This document shows positions 33,750-45,770 of a stretch of DNA of 64,000 bases, piece by piece. The number at the start of each line of letters is the position of its first letter. Positions within the stretch are counted from its first letter, which is position 1. Source of the DNA: Desmodus rotundus (taxonomy: Eukaryota > Chordata > Mammalia > Chiroptera > Phyllostomidae); contig NC_071391.1 in NCBI RefSeq assembly GCF_022682495.2, positions 108,173,195 to 108,237,194 on the forward strand. The letters are read 5' to 3'. Position numbers and translations under genes: made by a program. Under the pieces are notes generated by a model that was not told the DNA's origin, did no database searches, and saw only the letters and a program-made list of their open reading frames with translations.

Positions 33750-34759
33750 AAAATGAAGATGAGTGGTTTAGGAGGGAAGCTGGATAATTTATTTGGAATA
33801 TATTAGGCTTAAGGTGCCCAAAAGACATCAAGGAGATGTCAGCTAGTTACTTAGATTGAAATATGAAGCTAAAGAGATAGTTTTATGCTAATGGAGTGAC
33901 TGAGGATTTAACAATATCTATATGGTAGTTAGTGCATTAAAAGAACTAAGCTGATCTTTGAGGTATTGAAATGACCCTTGGGCTGAAGACTGAGCACTTG
34001 TGCACACTAATGTGGGACTGAGAAAATATTTTTATAACTTATGTCCTCCGAGCTAAGAAAACAAAGTATATGGAGAAACACTGGATGATAAAGAGTGATT
34101 GAATAGACAGAGATCTCTAGAGATAGAGATTTATCTCCAGGGGTTATGTTTTTATATTTCAAAGAGGAGGTACAATCCCTGGGGCCATGTTTTTATAATT
34201 CAAAGGATTGTAGAACATTTAGGAGAAAAAGTTCATCTCAGTCATTCTGGAGGGCAGAGAGGTAGTATATGGCAGTTTCCATTTAACTCCCGGGTTCTTA
34301 AGTGTAAGGTTATTCTCCCACATTTGTGAATGTGGGATTACATCTGTCTCCTGTTATGTGTCACTTCGAAGAGGGATAATGGGTTATGGGGAACCAACAC
34401 ATTGGTTGCTGTAAAATAACAATACTTAACATGGATCCAAAAATCTAATGTTTTTGATTTTAGGAGAAAAGTAATAAACATGGATATTAAAAACAGTGGC
34501 TAATATTTATTTGCCAACAAGAGAAAAAAAGGAACCCATACAGATTGTTGAGAAGAGGGAAAGGGGGGTATCTGAGAAAGTAACTGAGTTTTTAAGTATT
34601 AAAGAGTTCCCAGACAGCAGATGGATTTAATTTAGGTTACAGAGGGCTGTATAAAGGTTTTTATACACTACTGGGAGGGAGGTTTTGGTACAAAGAGGGA
34701 AATCATTTTAATCATTTTAATCAAAGTCTTCAGCAAGGAACCACAGTCCCTTAGAATAA
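33750..34759. other. Unassigned DNA
   Basis: No gene. A short direct repeat of the type GGGGTTATGTTTTTATATTTC / GGGGCCATGTTTTTATAATTC occurs at about 34,140 and 34,181. Confidence 0.4.
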
Positions 34760-34940
34760 GAGAAGTAATATGTTGCAATGAAAAGAACACTGAACCAGGA
34801 ATAGGTTCAATGCTGGGTTTTTTCTTCATTACTCATAACCATTTGTTTGGGTTTGAATTTCTGTTTTGAATTTCTGTTTTCTCATCCTTAATCTGTCTAC
34901 TTAGCAGGATTGTCCTGAAGATCAATCATGTACATACATT
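34760..34940 (+). repeat. Possible MIR, highly diverged
   Basis: AATGAAAAGAACACTGAACC followed by GTTTTCTCATCCTTAATCTG and AGCAGGATTGTCCTGAAGAT follows the head-to-tail order of MIR on the plus strand. Divergence is high. Confidence 0.45.
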
Positions 34941-35198
34941 TGCAAATTAAAAAATATTATTAAAATAATATTAATGTTATTAAAATAATAATTTATTAAA
35001 TTCTTTTTTTATAAAACAGCTAACATACTTTTATTTATTATATCTGTACATTCTAATATTTTATAAATGTGTATTACTTGTGTAATGGCATGGCCGCTTT
35101 TGAAGTAGTTGATTCAATATTTTAGATTATCCAAAGAACAGATCAAGACTCCCCTTCAGCTGTAAATTGAATCTTGAGTCCCATTTCTAAACATTTTT

Positions 35199-35214
35199 GT
35201 GTGTGTGTGTGTGT
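35199..35214 (+). repeat. (GT)n microsatellite
   Basis: Eight GT units ending before CTCCAG. Confidence 0.9.
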
Positions 35215-35269
35215 CTCCAGAACCTCTCTTCCCTGTGGTTGTCTCTACTCTTTTTTTGGAGGGGGGCAG

Positions 35270-35400
35270 TATATTAGCTTTATTTATTTATTTATATTAT
35301 TGTTCAAGCACAGTTGTCTCCATTTTCCCCCCACCACTCTCCCTGCCCCACCCTCAATCCTAGCCCCCTTTGGCTTTGTCCATGTCCTTTAAACATATTC
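35270..35400 (-). mobile_element. 5'-truncated L1 3' end
   Basis: A (TTTA) tail at the left (TTTATTTATTTATTTATATT), then TTGTTCAAGCACAGTTGTCT and the C-rich 3' UTR block. Only about 130 bp of L1 is present. No certain TSD. Confidence 0.75.
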
Positions 35401-35499
35401 CTTGATGTCTGCAAATTTTTTAAGTGCCAAATGAATCTTAAGTTCTCTTGAATTGAAGTATTAAAGCAGAGACCAGGTAGCCATCTCTCAAGCCATCTT

Positions 35500-35670
35500 G
35501 GATGTTTGACACTCTGATACTGTGATCCCTGACATCTGAGTGCAGCCTCATGGGAGACCCCAGGAGGAACCGCCCTGAGTCCAGCCAACCCACAGAACTG
35601 TGAGAGACAATAGTAAATTGTCCTAAATTGAGGTGTAGTGCTACACAACAATAGATAATATACTTCAATG
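35500..35670 (+). repeat. MaLR LTR end (MLT1/MST-like)
   Basis: Contains GCAGCCTCATGGGAGACCCC, then AACCCACAGAACTGTGAGAG and ACAATAGATAATATACTTC, as at the 3' end of MaLR LTRs. The minus-strand 115-codon frame (35,304-35,651) spanning this and the adjacent L1 piece is spurious. Confidence 0.6.
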
Positions 35671-35805
35671 CATTTCTGTGTGAACTAGGATTATGCAAGA
35701 GACTAAAACTACCTGAAGATTCCCAAGGCTAATCATCCTGATATGTTTTGCTAAAAGTATATTCTTTGTTCTTATCACATAGCTAACTGCAACTTTTCAA
35801 ATTTT

Positions 35806-36097
35806 TTTAATCCATTTTGAATTTATTCTTTTTAAAAAATGTTTATTGTTATTCAATTACAGTTGTGTGCCTTTTCTTCCCATCCCTCCACCCCACCCCA
35901 GCTGAACCACCCTCCCTCTCCCACCTCCACCCTCTCCCTTGACTTTGTCCATGTGTCCTTTATAGTAGTTCCTGTAATCCCCTCTCCCCACTGTCCCCTC
36001 CCCACCCCCCCCCCCGACCATTGTTAGATTGTTCTTAACTTCAATGTCTCTGGTTATATTTTGTTTCCTTTTTTCTTCTATTTATTTTGTTCCAGAT
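35806..36097 (-). mobile_element. 5'-truncated L1 3' end with 15-bp TSD
   Basis: TSD AACTTTTCAAATTTT at 35,791-35,805 and 36,098-36,112. Between the left TSD and the L1 tail lie about 23 extra bases (TTAATCCATTTTGAATTTAT...) that are not 3' UTR. Then comes the 3' UTR with ATTCAATTACAGTTGTGTGC, the C-rich block and a C-run at about 36,006-36,015, to TTTTGTTCCAG. Orientation is minus. Confidence 0.85.
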
Positions 36098-36112
36098 AAC
36101 TTTTCAAATTTT

Positions 36113-36589
36113 ATGTGCTGGAGTGCTAATTTGCTCCAAGCTTCCAACTCAGTTCTCTGTGGGGCAACTGCACTGTGGCTCCAGCTCCCCTAAAAGAGGT
36201 AACTCAACGTTCCTTTTCCAAGCTAGTATGTTACCAGGCAGTGCTGCAAGTATACTGCATAGGGAGAACACATGGGCTTCCTCAGCATTTTCTTTAAGAA
36301 AATAAAACTACATTAAAAAATACATTTTCCATCCTTTGAGAGGACCCAAAGGCACATGAGAATTGCATGAGAATATGATCTTGTTTTTTGAGAAAATGTT
36401 ATATTTTGGGTGCACTTGTCCAGAATATTGAACACTGATGTTATTTCACCATAGGACACAGTCATTTATCAGCAAGGAAGCCAATATGTGATGATAATAG
36501 ATATATACTTGAATTTGTCCAGGTATTTCTACATATGTTAATAAAATTATAGAGTAAGTGAGTAATAATGTTAGAGAATAAATTCAATC
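36113..36589. other. Unassigned DNA
   Basis: No gene or repeat recognised. Confidence 0.4.
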
Positions 36590-36715
36590 TTTTCATTTTC
36601 CAAATAAGGTCAATGGAAGCTACAGGGTAAAGCAATTTGCTCATGGACATTTAGCTAGTTGGTGGAAGAACACAGATTCTTCAGTTTCTGTCCACTCTTC
36701 ATTATATTGCTTCTG
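36590..36715 (-). repeat. MIR fragment
   Basis: TTTTCCAAATAAGGTCAATG, AGGGTAAAGCAATTTGCTCA and ATTTAGCTAGTTGGTGGAAG match the reverse-oriented MIR core and 3' half. Confidence 0.65.
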
Positions 36716-36754
36716 TCTTCTGAGACATCCCTGTGGGACATACAGCCATGCTTT

Positions 36755-36860
36755 TTTGTCCAGTTTTACAATGAGTGAATTAAGACAGAATATCATTATG
36801 GTTGAGTGACTTAATTAAGGTCAAAAGGCAATTTAAAACATAGCTCCAAGCACTCTTAAG
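36755..36860 (-). repeat. MIR fragment
   Basis: TTACAATGAGTGAATTAAGA followed by GAGTGACTTAATTAAGGTCA matches the same MIR portion as the neighbouring fragment. Confidence 0.5.
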
Positions 36861-36874
36861 GTTCCTTATCATTC

Positions 36875-37420
36875 CAGCCATTCCACTCCTGGGCATACAC
36901 CCAAAAGAAATGAAAACATATTTTCACATTCAATTTTGTATATGAATGTTGATGGAATTACTTATAATAGCCCAAAAGTGGAAGCAACTCAAATGTGCAC
37001 CTACTGACGAATGAATAACAAAGTACAATATTCCATATAATGCGATATGCAGCAATACAAAGAAACGAAGTGCCAACATATTCTACAACATGGACGAGTC
37101 TTGAAAACATGCTAAGTGTAAGATGCCAGACACAAAAGTTCACAAATTACATAATTCCGTTTATGTGAAATATCCAGAATAGGCAAACCCAGAGTCAGAA
37201 AGTAGCTTAGTGGTTTCCTAAGGCTGGAGGGAGGGGAGGAAATTGGAGAATGGAGGTAACTAATAAAGGGTATGAGGTTTCTTTTTAGAGTGATAAAAGT
37301 GTTATAAAACTGATTGTGTAGATAGTTGCACAACTGTGTCAATATGTCATTGAATTATACACTTTAAATGGGTCAATTTTAAGGCATGGGAATTACATCT
37401 CAATGAAGTTGTTACCAAAG
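36875..37420 (+). mobile_element. Old L1 (L1ME/L1M-type) 3' end
   Basis: Starts in the ORF2 C-terminal text (CATTCCACTCCTGGGCATAC, AATAGCCCAAAAGTGGAAGC) and continues into the 3' UTR (GTGAAATATCCAGAATAGGC, TTTCCTAAGGCTGGAGGGAG, TACACTTTAAATGGGTCAAT). It ends AATTACATCTCAATGAAGTT. Highly diverged. Confidence 0.75.
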
Positions 37421-38866
37421 AAGAGGGGGGTGGAGAGAAGACAGCTGCTCTTCATCATAACTTAGGAGGTCAGGATGGGATTTAAAAATGGCACATTCTA
37501 GAACATTGAAATATGCCAGCTGAGTAACTCTATTCAAGTGAGATGCAAATGAGCGAAGGGTTGTGGTATATTCCAGATTTTCCTAAAGCAGTATATGCCA
37601 AAGGATTGTAGGCATTCTCTTGATGGCACAATTGGTGATTTAAGGTGTACCCACATTTTAATTAACATACAATTAATTAATTGATGCCTGTATTCTTTTT
37701 GTGATGTTGATAAAAAGCTTTTTCTTGAAATATATTAATTTGGATTAAAAATAACTCTAAAGAAACAAAAAATACAAATAACGGTACAGTTCGTATGAAG
37801 ACATAGTGAAACTCGTGAAAATCGTCTAAGAACAGTTGACTTTTGGGAAACTTTGGTACAGAGAAAACTTCCCCCAAAGCTTAGATTATTCCCTGAGATT
37901 CTCCAACAACAGTAAGCTTTTGGTTCCCTAAAGAGGGGATTAGCTGTGTGTGGGTAGATAGCTCAAGGTCATCTGTCCGCAAACAAGGAGGCTTAAAATG
38001 ACAAATCAATAGTAATTCACTTCTATGTGATGAGCCACATCTCAAATTTGATTCAGTGATATAGTGAAAATAAGGGTAATTGAGCTCAAGGCATTTGGAT
38101 TTGAATATTTGCTGTGTGATTTTCTGGGCACATAACAATATCTTTGTGTTTCATTTAGAAAATGGAAATACCACAATTTGTTTTAATAGTGTGGATGTGC
38201 AGATTAACTAAACATTTAAGTGACATGTATTACCTGACATAGAATAGATGATTAAAGACTAGTTACCTCCCTTTCACTGTAAGTTAAACAATGACATCTC
38301 ATGGACCAGAGTGGAAAGTTAATTAACTATGTCATTCTGTGAAGAAAATACATGTTAAGGCTGTTGTAGGGTTGAGGCGTGAGGCCCTCAGGCCTTTCCA
38401 AGTCAAGTGCAGTTTTTGGTTAGTTACACTCCAGAGGCAATTAACACATTCTCTGGACAAAATTCACTTTCAAGAGACCTCTCTAACTCTGTCATTCTGA
38501 TTACTAGTCTAGACACCCTAGTAGTTACGTAGAATTTTTGTTGTGTCTGGTGACTGTATCTCCTCTGCATAAAGACTGGAATATCACTTTTGGGGTTCCA
38601 GATACTTCCTACAAGACTAAGCTGATCCTTAGGAGCCTGGTAGTTTGGTACATTTATAGATGGGGCAGAAATGACTTCCCCTTAAGTTCCATTGGACCGT
38701 TCGTATGTAATAGATAATTGGTGTTTATGCAGTATGCAATGTGAGACAGTGAGCAGAGCACGGGCCTTGCAAATTCACATACTTGCATGTACCTGCTAGC
38801 TCTAAGTTTTCTTAGCTTTATGATCGCTATAGTGATTTGTCTCTTAGTCTCAGAGTTCTCTTGGTG
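37421..38866. other. Unassigned DNA
   Basis: About 1.4 kb with no recognised repeat or gene. Minus-strand frames at 37,677-37,877 and 37,881-38,138 have no known motif. Confidence 0.45.
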
Positions 38867-38962
38867 AAAAAAGAAGATAAGGAAGGCAGAGAGAGAGAAA
38901 GGAAGAAAAGAAGGAAAGAGAAGAAGGAAAGAAAGAGGGAGGGAGGGAAGAAGGAAGGAAGG
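38867..38962 (+). repeat. Purine-rich (GGAA)n low-complexity tract
   Basis: Nearly pure A/G over about 95 bp, with GGAAG and GAGAGA units. The 69-codon minus frame (38,827-39,036), rich in Ser, Leu and Phe, simply reads this tract. Confidence 0.9.
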
Positions 38963-39439
38963 AGATTAATATTTTCTTCATCAAAATGTTGTGAAAATAA
39001 ATCAAAATGAGGCAATGTGGGAGATAGAGTAAGCACTTAGTAAATATTTTTGCCTTTTCTCTTCTTCCCTTCTCCCTTTTTGACTGATTTTGGAGTTTAA
39101 AGGCCTTAATTGAACAACTAATCTATACAGCTTTGATTGGTGGAAATGACAAGTGTGGTAAGGTTATAGTTCTTCTCCTTAAGGACGGCTGCAACTTAGA
39201 TAACACAAACACGTAATTAACATAAATTGGATTGCAGAGCAATGGTCAGGAACTGTGCATAAAAACTAATAAAAATTCTTATACATATCACTGAGAAGCT
39301 TCCAGTGACAGTCTTCTTTCTTCTATATCATCTTGCTACAGTGACATTTCAGTCAATATATTATTGGCTTGATGAATGAGTGGTTTTGTCCTGAAGCAGT
39401 GGATAGGGTTTTACTAGAGAACTTGTCATATATAGAGAA
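38963..39439. other. Unassigned DNA
   Basis: No gene or repeat recognised. Confidence 0.4.
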
Positions 39440-39560
39440 ACACCAAGATGGGGCTATATTATTGTCATTTCATAGATGAGGGAATGAAGGCTTGGTGAGG
39501 GGAAGTAACTTGTTCAAAGTCATATAACAAGGAGCACTTGGATTCTGTCCTCTCCAACCC
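39440..39560 (-). repeat. MIR fragment
   Basis: GTCATTTCATAGATGAGGGA, GAGGGGAAGTAACTTGTTCA and AAGTCATATAACAAGGAGCA represent the reverse-oriented MIR core. Confidence 0.75.
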
Positions 39561-40556
39561 TAAAGACTTAATTCATTGTCAGCATGTGTTACAGCCTCTT
39601 CAGGTCTTGAGTAAAATAAGCAGAGCAAGTTGTTTGGCAGAGAGTACGTGTGAAGGGCATTCTTCTGGCTTCCAGGAATGACATGATAAAAGCGTTAGCA
39701 GGTTCTGAAGGGACAAACATTAGATGACTCACCACATTTGAATAGAGAGATGGAATAACTACTGGCACGTACTGGAACTTTTTGGGAGTATCACTGACTC
39801 CAGGTTTAAAAGAGCAAAACAAACATAGCCTGGATGGTTGATTCCGAAATAATTAACCTTTATTTCATGGGTTGGGCAGGAAAAAAATATGACTGTGCCA
39901 TGAGGGTTTTTTTTGCCTCTTATCATTAAAAGCTCTGCAATCAAAGCAGCCCGTTAATATTCCCGAGCACATGCACATGGAGACCCACCCTTCTCATCTG
40001 CTTACTCAAAAAGCCATCATGAGAGGAGGTAAGGCAAATGCTGACAGACTTTATCTTTTGAATGTCGAAAAGAATGGGCCCAGTTCTGTGAAACCATCCA
40101 TTACTTTTAGTGTGATTTTCAGCATAACGCAGAGTATGCATGAATTTACTGTTTTTTAAATATTTGCAAGATGGATACTTTCAAAAAAATATTGTGATAA
40201 AACCGAGCACAGGGCAGGATGGTATGTGGGGGTCTGTGTGGTGAGCATTGGGAGCACATGGAATTGTTGCTTTAAGTGCAGGCTAAACGAGGCAAAGTAA
40301 TAATTAGGTAAAGTTTGTATTTGGGACATTTCTTTTTCTCCTTTTTTGTGAGCCTCTCTCTCATTCCTCCTAGAATCTTATTCGAGGAAGCTGCTCATGG
40401 TTGCTTACTCCCTTGGGTTTCAACCATACATCAAACACTGCCCTCTGACTCCAATTCCCGGAGCTAGAGGTTCAATTATGTAGGAACAAGAATGCTCAAA
40501 AAATGTCGATTTCTTTAATCTCAAGTGGAGCAAGCAAGTGCCCAGTTTTGCCATTT
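39561..40556. other. Unassigned DNA
   Basis: About 1 kb without recognisable features. Short overlapping frames on both strands at 39,941-40,159 are unassigned. Confidence 0.4.
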
Positions 40557-40705
40557 AATGCAGGGCCCAGGGACCAATGGAAAAAGTACCACCTGTGAAT
40601 TTGTTTAAAATGCAGAAGTTTGAATTTCTCCGCAGACCAATTAATTGAGTCAGAATCTGCCTGCTAATGAGATTCTCGGGTGATAAAGGCTGGGAAGCTC
40701 TTCTC
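40557..40705 (+). mobile_element. MER5-type hAT MITE
   Basis: GCAGGGCCCAGGGACCAATG, GTACCACCTGTGAATTTGTT, ATGCAGAAGTTTGAATTTCT and GAGTCAGAATCTGCCTGCTA follow MER5A order. Confidence 0.65.
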
Positions 40706-40889
40706 TAGACTCAAAGTCCTTTTCTGGAAAACAAAACCTACAGCAAAATTTCCTAAGTATTATATCTTAACCAAGTCTATGGGATCTTAACATGTACTGG
40801 AGTCTGAGATTAGGTGCTCAGTTTGGGAATCTCTGGGTTAAATTAAACTAAACAGGCAATTATAATGGTGAAAATACTAACATACCGTA

Positions 40890-41120
40890 CTGCTACTGGC
40901 TGCCATGTTTGTGTACTTAAGGTACATTTGAAACATTTTCTCATTTATTTTTCACCATAGTTCTATAAGGAAACTACAGTAAGTGTCGCTATTTTGTGTG
41001 GGGAGAAACTTAGCTACAAAAAATTAAATATCTGGCCCAAGGCCACATAGCTAGTGACGTAGAGATTAAATTGGATTCCAGGTGACCTGACTCCAAAATC
41101 TAAACTAATGTTTTGACCCT
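40890..41120 (-). repeat. MIR SINE
   Basis: CATTTTCTCATTTATTTTTC, CCCAAGGCCACATAGCTAGT and GACCTGACTCCAAAATCTAA match a reverse-oriented, nearly complete MIR. Confidence 0.75.
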
Positions 41121-42469
41121 GCTGAAAGTTCTATGAGCCTCTAGAGTTCTGATGTGCTTTATGAGTCTGTAAACCAGAAGAAGTGTTAAGGTTTCCAAAA
41201 TGAATTTGGCCACAGAACCCCTTTTGAAGGGATGGACGAACTCTCTTCCTTCTTGGCTACAATGCATCTCTCTACCAAATGACACAGTTCCAAGTGGGTG
41301 GCTCTTTCATACAGCTTCAGGTTATCCCAAGCTCCTTCAGGTTCAGGGGTGGGAATGGACTCTCTCTCTTAGGGTGGTTCACTGCCCCTTGTTGGTTTCC
41401 CTTCATTCATCCCACAAATCTACCAATGGTCATTATTTAAACTGCCCAGCTTCACCATTTGATTATGCCATTTGTTCCCTGCCTGGATCTTGACTGATGT
41501 ATGAATAAAAATACAATCAGATATATTTAAATTAAGATGTTATTTAAATTACTTACTTTTTACATTGCTGAACTTCTTCCTCATATCTGCCCTCATTTCC
41601 TGAATCTTCAGATAAAATCAGTGTTTAGAAAAATATACCCCGTTTCTCCACTGGCCCCTTTCAGGTATTTCCAAGGGTATTGTGAGGACTCCAGGTGGAG
41701 GTTGCTGTGAAACGAATGAGAATGTTCATGCCTGAGGGAAATGCATACAGCAGCAAGCAAAGCGCTGAGGGTCTTCTTCCTTCTCATCAGAGAAACAGAG
41801 GAGTGCGATTGGGCCACTGTCTCAGAGGAAAATCCCTGTGAACCACAGCAATAGGGTGTCCTGGGGGTTAGGGACAGAGTGGAGGCAATGGGTCCTGGGG
41901 AAAGGGGAGTGCTATCAAGAAAACTGCTACGGAGAAAGAAAACAAAATGCCTTACGTGGAAATTGTCTATGGCCTCAAGCAAGAGTGAGAATGTGGCTCT
42001 GTAAGGTATAGGATGTATTTATATTGGTGAGACGCATAGAGCATCTCTGGATCTAGGTGGTGGCTGTCGGAACATGAATACGTCTTTTGTAGACAAGAGA
42101 CATGTGGACAAGGCCAGATATGCTGATGTGCCAGGGTGCAAAAAGCGTAAAGGGAACTGACAAAAAAGCAAGAGGCTTTTTGAAGAAATGGAAGGCGAGT
42201 TAATGAGAGAAGAAGGGCTGTGAGACTAGCTTTCTCCCAAACACCAGAAACAGAAAGAGAGGGAAATTGAGGGCATGCCGAGGGCTGCCTGAGTTCAGGG
42301 GGTTAACCATGTCCTCTGGAAAATGACAAGTGGGCTCTTTGCCTTGTTAACAAGGATGACTGTCAGGTCAGTAGCTTTGGTCTGGATGCAAAGAAAGTGA
42401 GAAAATGGGAGCTAGAATGTCTTAAACAAATACTGTAATGGACACTTGACCACAGTAGTTTCATTTTGT
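41121..42469. other. Unassigned DNA with a 124-codon minus frame
   Basis: The minus-strand frame 41,608-41,982 (124 codons) is one of the longest open frames outside L1 in the window. Its translation is Ser-, Leu- and His-rich with no motif I recognise and shows no signal peptide or repeat pattern. There is no processed-pseudogene signature (no A-tract or TSD). It may be chance. The rest of the interval shows nothing. Confidence 0.35.
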
Positions 42470-42570
42470 TTTTTCCCTTTTATTTCATCCATGAGGAAAC
42501 TGAGGATCAAAATTCTTTAGCATACAGTCACAAGAGCACTCTCAGCCTGACTCCCACTCAGCTGCTCCGA
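42470..42570 (-). repeat. MIR fragment
   Basis: TTTATTTCATCCATGAGGAA and ACTGAGGATCAAAATTCTTT match the MIR core in reverse. Confidence 0.6.
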
Positions 42571-42967
42571 ATCTGGAGCCAGCTACACTAGGCATCCCCT
42601 GCTAGGCCCAGAAAGGGTCACTTTCCCACCTCATCAATGGGTGGAGGGCTCAGTGAGGAGCAGCCAGCATGAGCTCGGAGTGGCAATAATTCAGACAATT
42701 AAGAAAAACTGATTCATACACCCAGTGCCTGAAGGAAGAGGTCTATGAAGTAGAAAGAGGAAAAATTGAGGAACTCCCTGAAAGAGACAGTTTTAAGCCT
42801 GCCATTTGTGGTCAATGAAGTTAATAAGCTGAAACCCCGTATTTTAAACTTACATTATCTGTGTGTATTATGCAGTTACACCCCATAGCTCCCTTCCACT
42901 CCAACAAATTCAGTGGAGTATCAGAACATATTTAAAGTACTGGGCCACACAATGATTACATTGAGAA

Positions 42968-43115
42968 AACTGACCTCAAATTTACCGTGCATGAAGATCA
43001 CTCAGCAGTGACAGTTAAAACATGGACTCCTAGGCCCCATCTCTAGACTTTCCGATTCAACACGTCTTGAGTAGAACCTAGGAATCTGCAGTATTCCACC
43101 CAGGGTGGAATCACC
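42968..43115 (+). mobile_element. MER5-type hAT MITE
   Basis: GTGCATGAAGATCACTCAGC, AGTTAAAACATGGACTCCTA, GGCCCCATCTCTAGACTTTC and GAACCTAGGAATCTGCAGT follow MER5 order. Confidence 0.7.
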
Positions 43116-45557
43116 TTCGAAGAAGCCAATGACCTGAAATCTGCCCTAGAAAGAGTGACCTCAGCAGGAAAACAGGGTTAGATGGCAGACAAGTAAATAA
43201 GCTAGTTATGAAAGTCTGATTAATATAACTTTATTTTTTCACTCACTGTTATCACTCTGCTTAGTCTCCATGCCATTGTTTATTCCTTTATTAATTCGCG
43301 CTTGTACCATTTAATAGACTTGGGTTCTTGAAAACATTATTTTTACCCACTACCTCATACAATCTGATATATCCTAAAAGGTAACCTTCCCGTACCCATT
43401 TCATAATGCCATTCTTAAAAAACAAGAGACCTTCAAGTTTTGTCAATGATGTTTTTGATTTTAATGATAGTAAAAATAATTTTAATGATTAAGAATGGAA
43501 AATCAGCCTCCTTGACATGGAATTTCATGTTCTCTGAAATCTAAGCCCTCATTATTTTCCAGGATAATCCTTCTGCATCCTATAGGGAGTAAGCTTGTCT
43601 CCGCTTTCTATGCCAAGTGCACTCTGAGCAGCCACTTTTTCATGTCCTTGCTGGTACTCCAGTTACGGGGAGGAAACCTCCTCACATTTCTACCCTGAGA
43701 CATGGAAAAGGGGTATGAGGACTAGGTATGCTGATAAAAGGTTAACAATCAGCTCTCTGGGGGAAAAGAAAGTTCCGATTTTTAGCATTTGTTAGTTTTT
43801 GTGGTGCCAATAATCCCAATATGGCGGATTTCAAGCTGTCAACATTGTGGCCCAGAAAGTGGGGTTTGGAATGCTGTGCACAGTGGGCCCCCCTGAGCCT
43901 CGCTGGGCTAACTCCAGCACACCACTGGGACTGGGGGTTAGTCCCTTCCTTGTTCACATATCACAGTGCTGCCTGGCTGTAGGGGAGGCTCTGTGTTCCT
44001 TTCTACAGTGGGCGAAGGGGAGACTAGCCTACATGCCAAATTCATTCAGCCCCAGGACCTGGCTGACTTCTGGCCTGATGACCTTTGTCCTCTACAATGC
44101 TCAGTGTTCCACTAGCAGCTGCTAAAACCTAACTGGTGACTTACATGCCATGCCATCTGCCCTCCTAGTACTTTCAAGGCTCAGGGTCCCTCGTCCATCA
44201 GGTGAATTGCCTCACCTCAGCTATTGCTGGGACCATAGCCTCTGTGTTTAGCCACATGGTCCACTGGCCTTTTGACTCATGCTGAACCCCCACAACGGCT
44301 TCCCACAGCAGGCCTGAAGTTCCCCACTCAGCCAGCTTCCAAGTACTGACTGCTGCCAGCAGGGACTCTTTATCTTTAATCCAGGGAGCTGAAGGAGACT
44401 TGGGGCAGTGTCTTGACCTTCTCTCTGTGTAGTCTCTCCCTTCATTTCTTTTCTACCACATAGATAGGGCAGGCTAGTCAATGAGATTGTCTAAGAGAAC
44501 TAGAAAACTCCCTAGTCTTCACCCAACAAACTGAGGAGGGGTGACAGTGCTCTGGGGCCTCCTAACTTGTTTGTTTATTTCTAAGACCACCAACAGCCTT
44601 CTCTATAAGGTTTCAACTGAGAGTGGTTAGCAGAATATATACAAATATTCCTTTCTCTAACCATCCCTTTTTTGTCTCCTCCGATGTTTATTTTTCTTGT
44701 TGAAGGACACCAATTTCCATTTCCTTTTAGGAGATTTCTCTTCTCATATTATAAGTTCTCCCTAACAATGGAGAAAAGGAAGGGTTTGGCAAAAATAGGT
44801 TTATAGTTGTGATACAAATCAATAATACAATAATTAACAAATCATAATACAAGGATAAACTGTGTTTCGTGTACTCACAACTGTAAATCTACTTTTGCCT
44901 ACCCCTATATGAACAAACACACTATTTTCTCCATAGGTACAAAGTGATATGAATGGCAAACAAAATTACAACATTTGTAATGACATTAAGTTTTGACTTC
45001 AGAACTCACTAGAAATTTTTTTATTCTCAGGCTGGCATATACTTTTGAATGTTTCATTTGACCAATGAATAATTGTACTGCATTTGATATGTTTTCAGGC
45101 TCCCAGAGTGTCTGCTAGATACCTGCACACTTTGCAGACTAGAATCCTACATTTCACAGGATCCACAGTTATCTCCAGACAAGAGGCTGTCTCTGTAGTG
45201 ACACGTGGAGAGGAGAATTTCTAATCCTGTGATTTAGCCAAGAGTCTAAGTTTGGAGACTCCAGGGTTTAAAACAGAACCACAGATGAGCAATTACTCTG
45301 ATGGCAGTTCTCCTGGAGAGAAAACAGGGAGCAACTGGGAATGACTTGTTCCTTAAGGGTCTTAAATATTCAGGGGATAATCTTCTCATTGGGTACCTCT
45401 AAATTATTTAAACTCAATTGGCCTGCCCCATGGTCTGTTCTCTCCACAGGATTTGAAAACCTGACTATTTCCTTATCATAAGTGGGTAGGTTTATAGCTT
45501 AATCAAAATGACAAGTACCTAAGGCATTATGTCTACTATAAACCACATCCATTACAG
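43116..45557. other. Unassigned DNA, GC-richer at 43.75-44.5 kb
   Basis: No gene supported. The 43,750-44,500 segment is GC-richer, with several 70-90 codon frames on both strands (43,742-43,957 minus; 43,847-44,125 plus; 44,248-44,481 minus) and no known domain. It may be a decayed repeat; I could not name one. Confidence 0.4.
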
Positions 45558-45770
45558 CACAGGTGGCAAACACAAGGCCCATGGCCAAATCCAGCCCTCT
45601 ACCTTGTTTTATCTAGCTTGGCACCTTGTTTCCACCCAGTCGCAGTGCCGAGCTCCTTGTCCCTAGTTAAGGAGCAGTTACATTTATACAGTCCTAAAGT
45701 TACATTCGGCCCTTTGAAGGCAACTGCGAGGCTGATGTGGCCCCTGGGGGAAATGAGTTTGACACCCCTG
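45558..45770. mobile_element. hAT-type non-autonomous element with 8-bp TSD
   Basis: 213 bp with inverted termini. The left end CACAGGTGGCAAACACAAGG pairs with the reverse complement of the right end (CAGGGGTGTCAAACTCATTT). The subterminal parts are GC-rich with GGCCC motifs. The flanks give an 8-bp duplication with one mismatch: CATTACAG (45,550-45,557) and CACTACAG (45,771-45,778). An 8-bp TSD and this terminal motif are hAT hallmarks. No transposase is encoded; the 63-codon frame inside is incidental. Confidence 0.82.

Noticed and set aside
41608..41982. Novel protein-coding gene
   Set aside because: Only an open frame is seen; no splice, promoter, poly(A) or homology support, so kept as a low-interest finding only.
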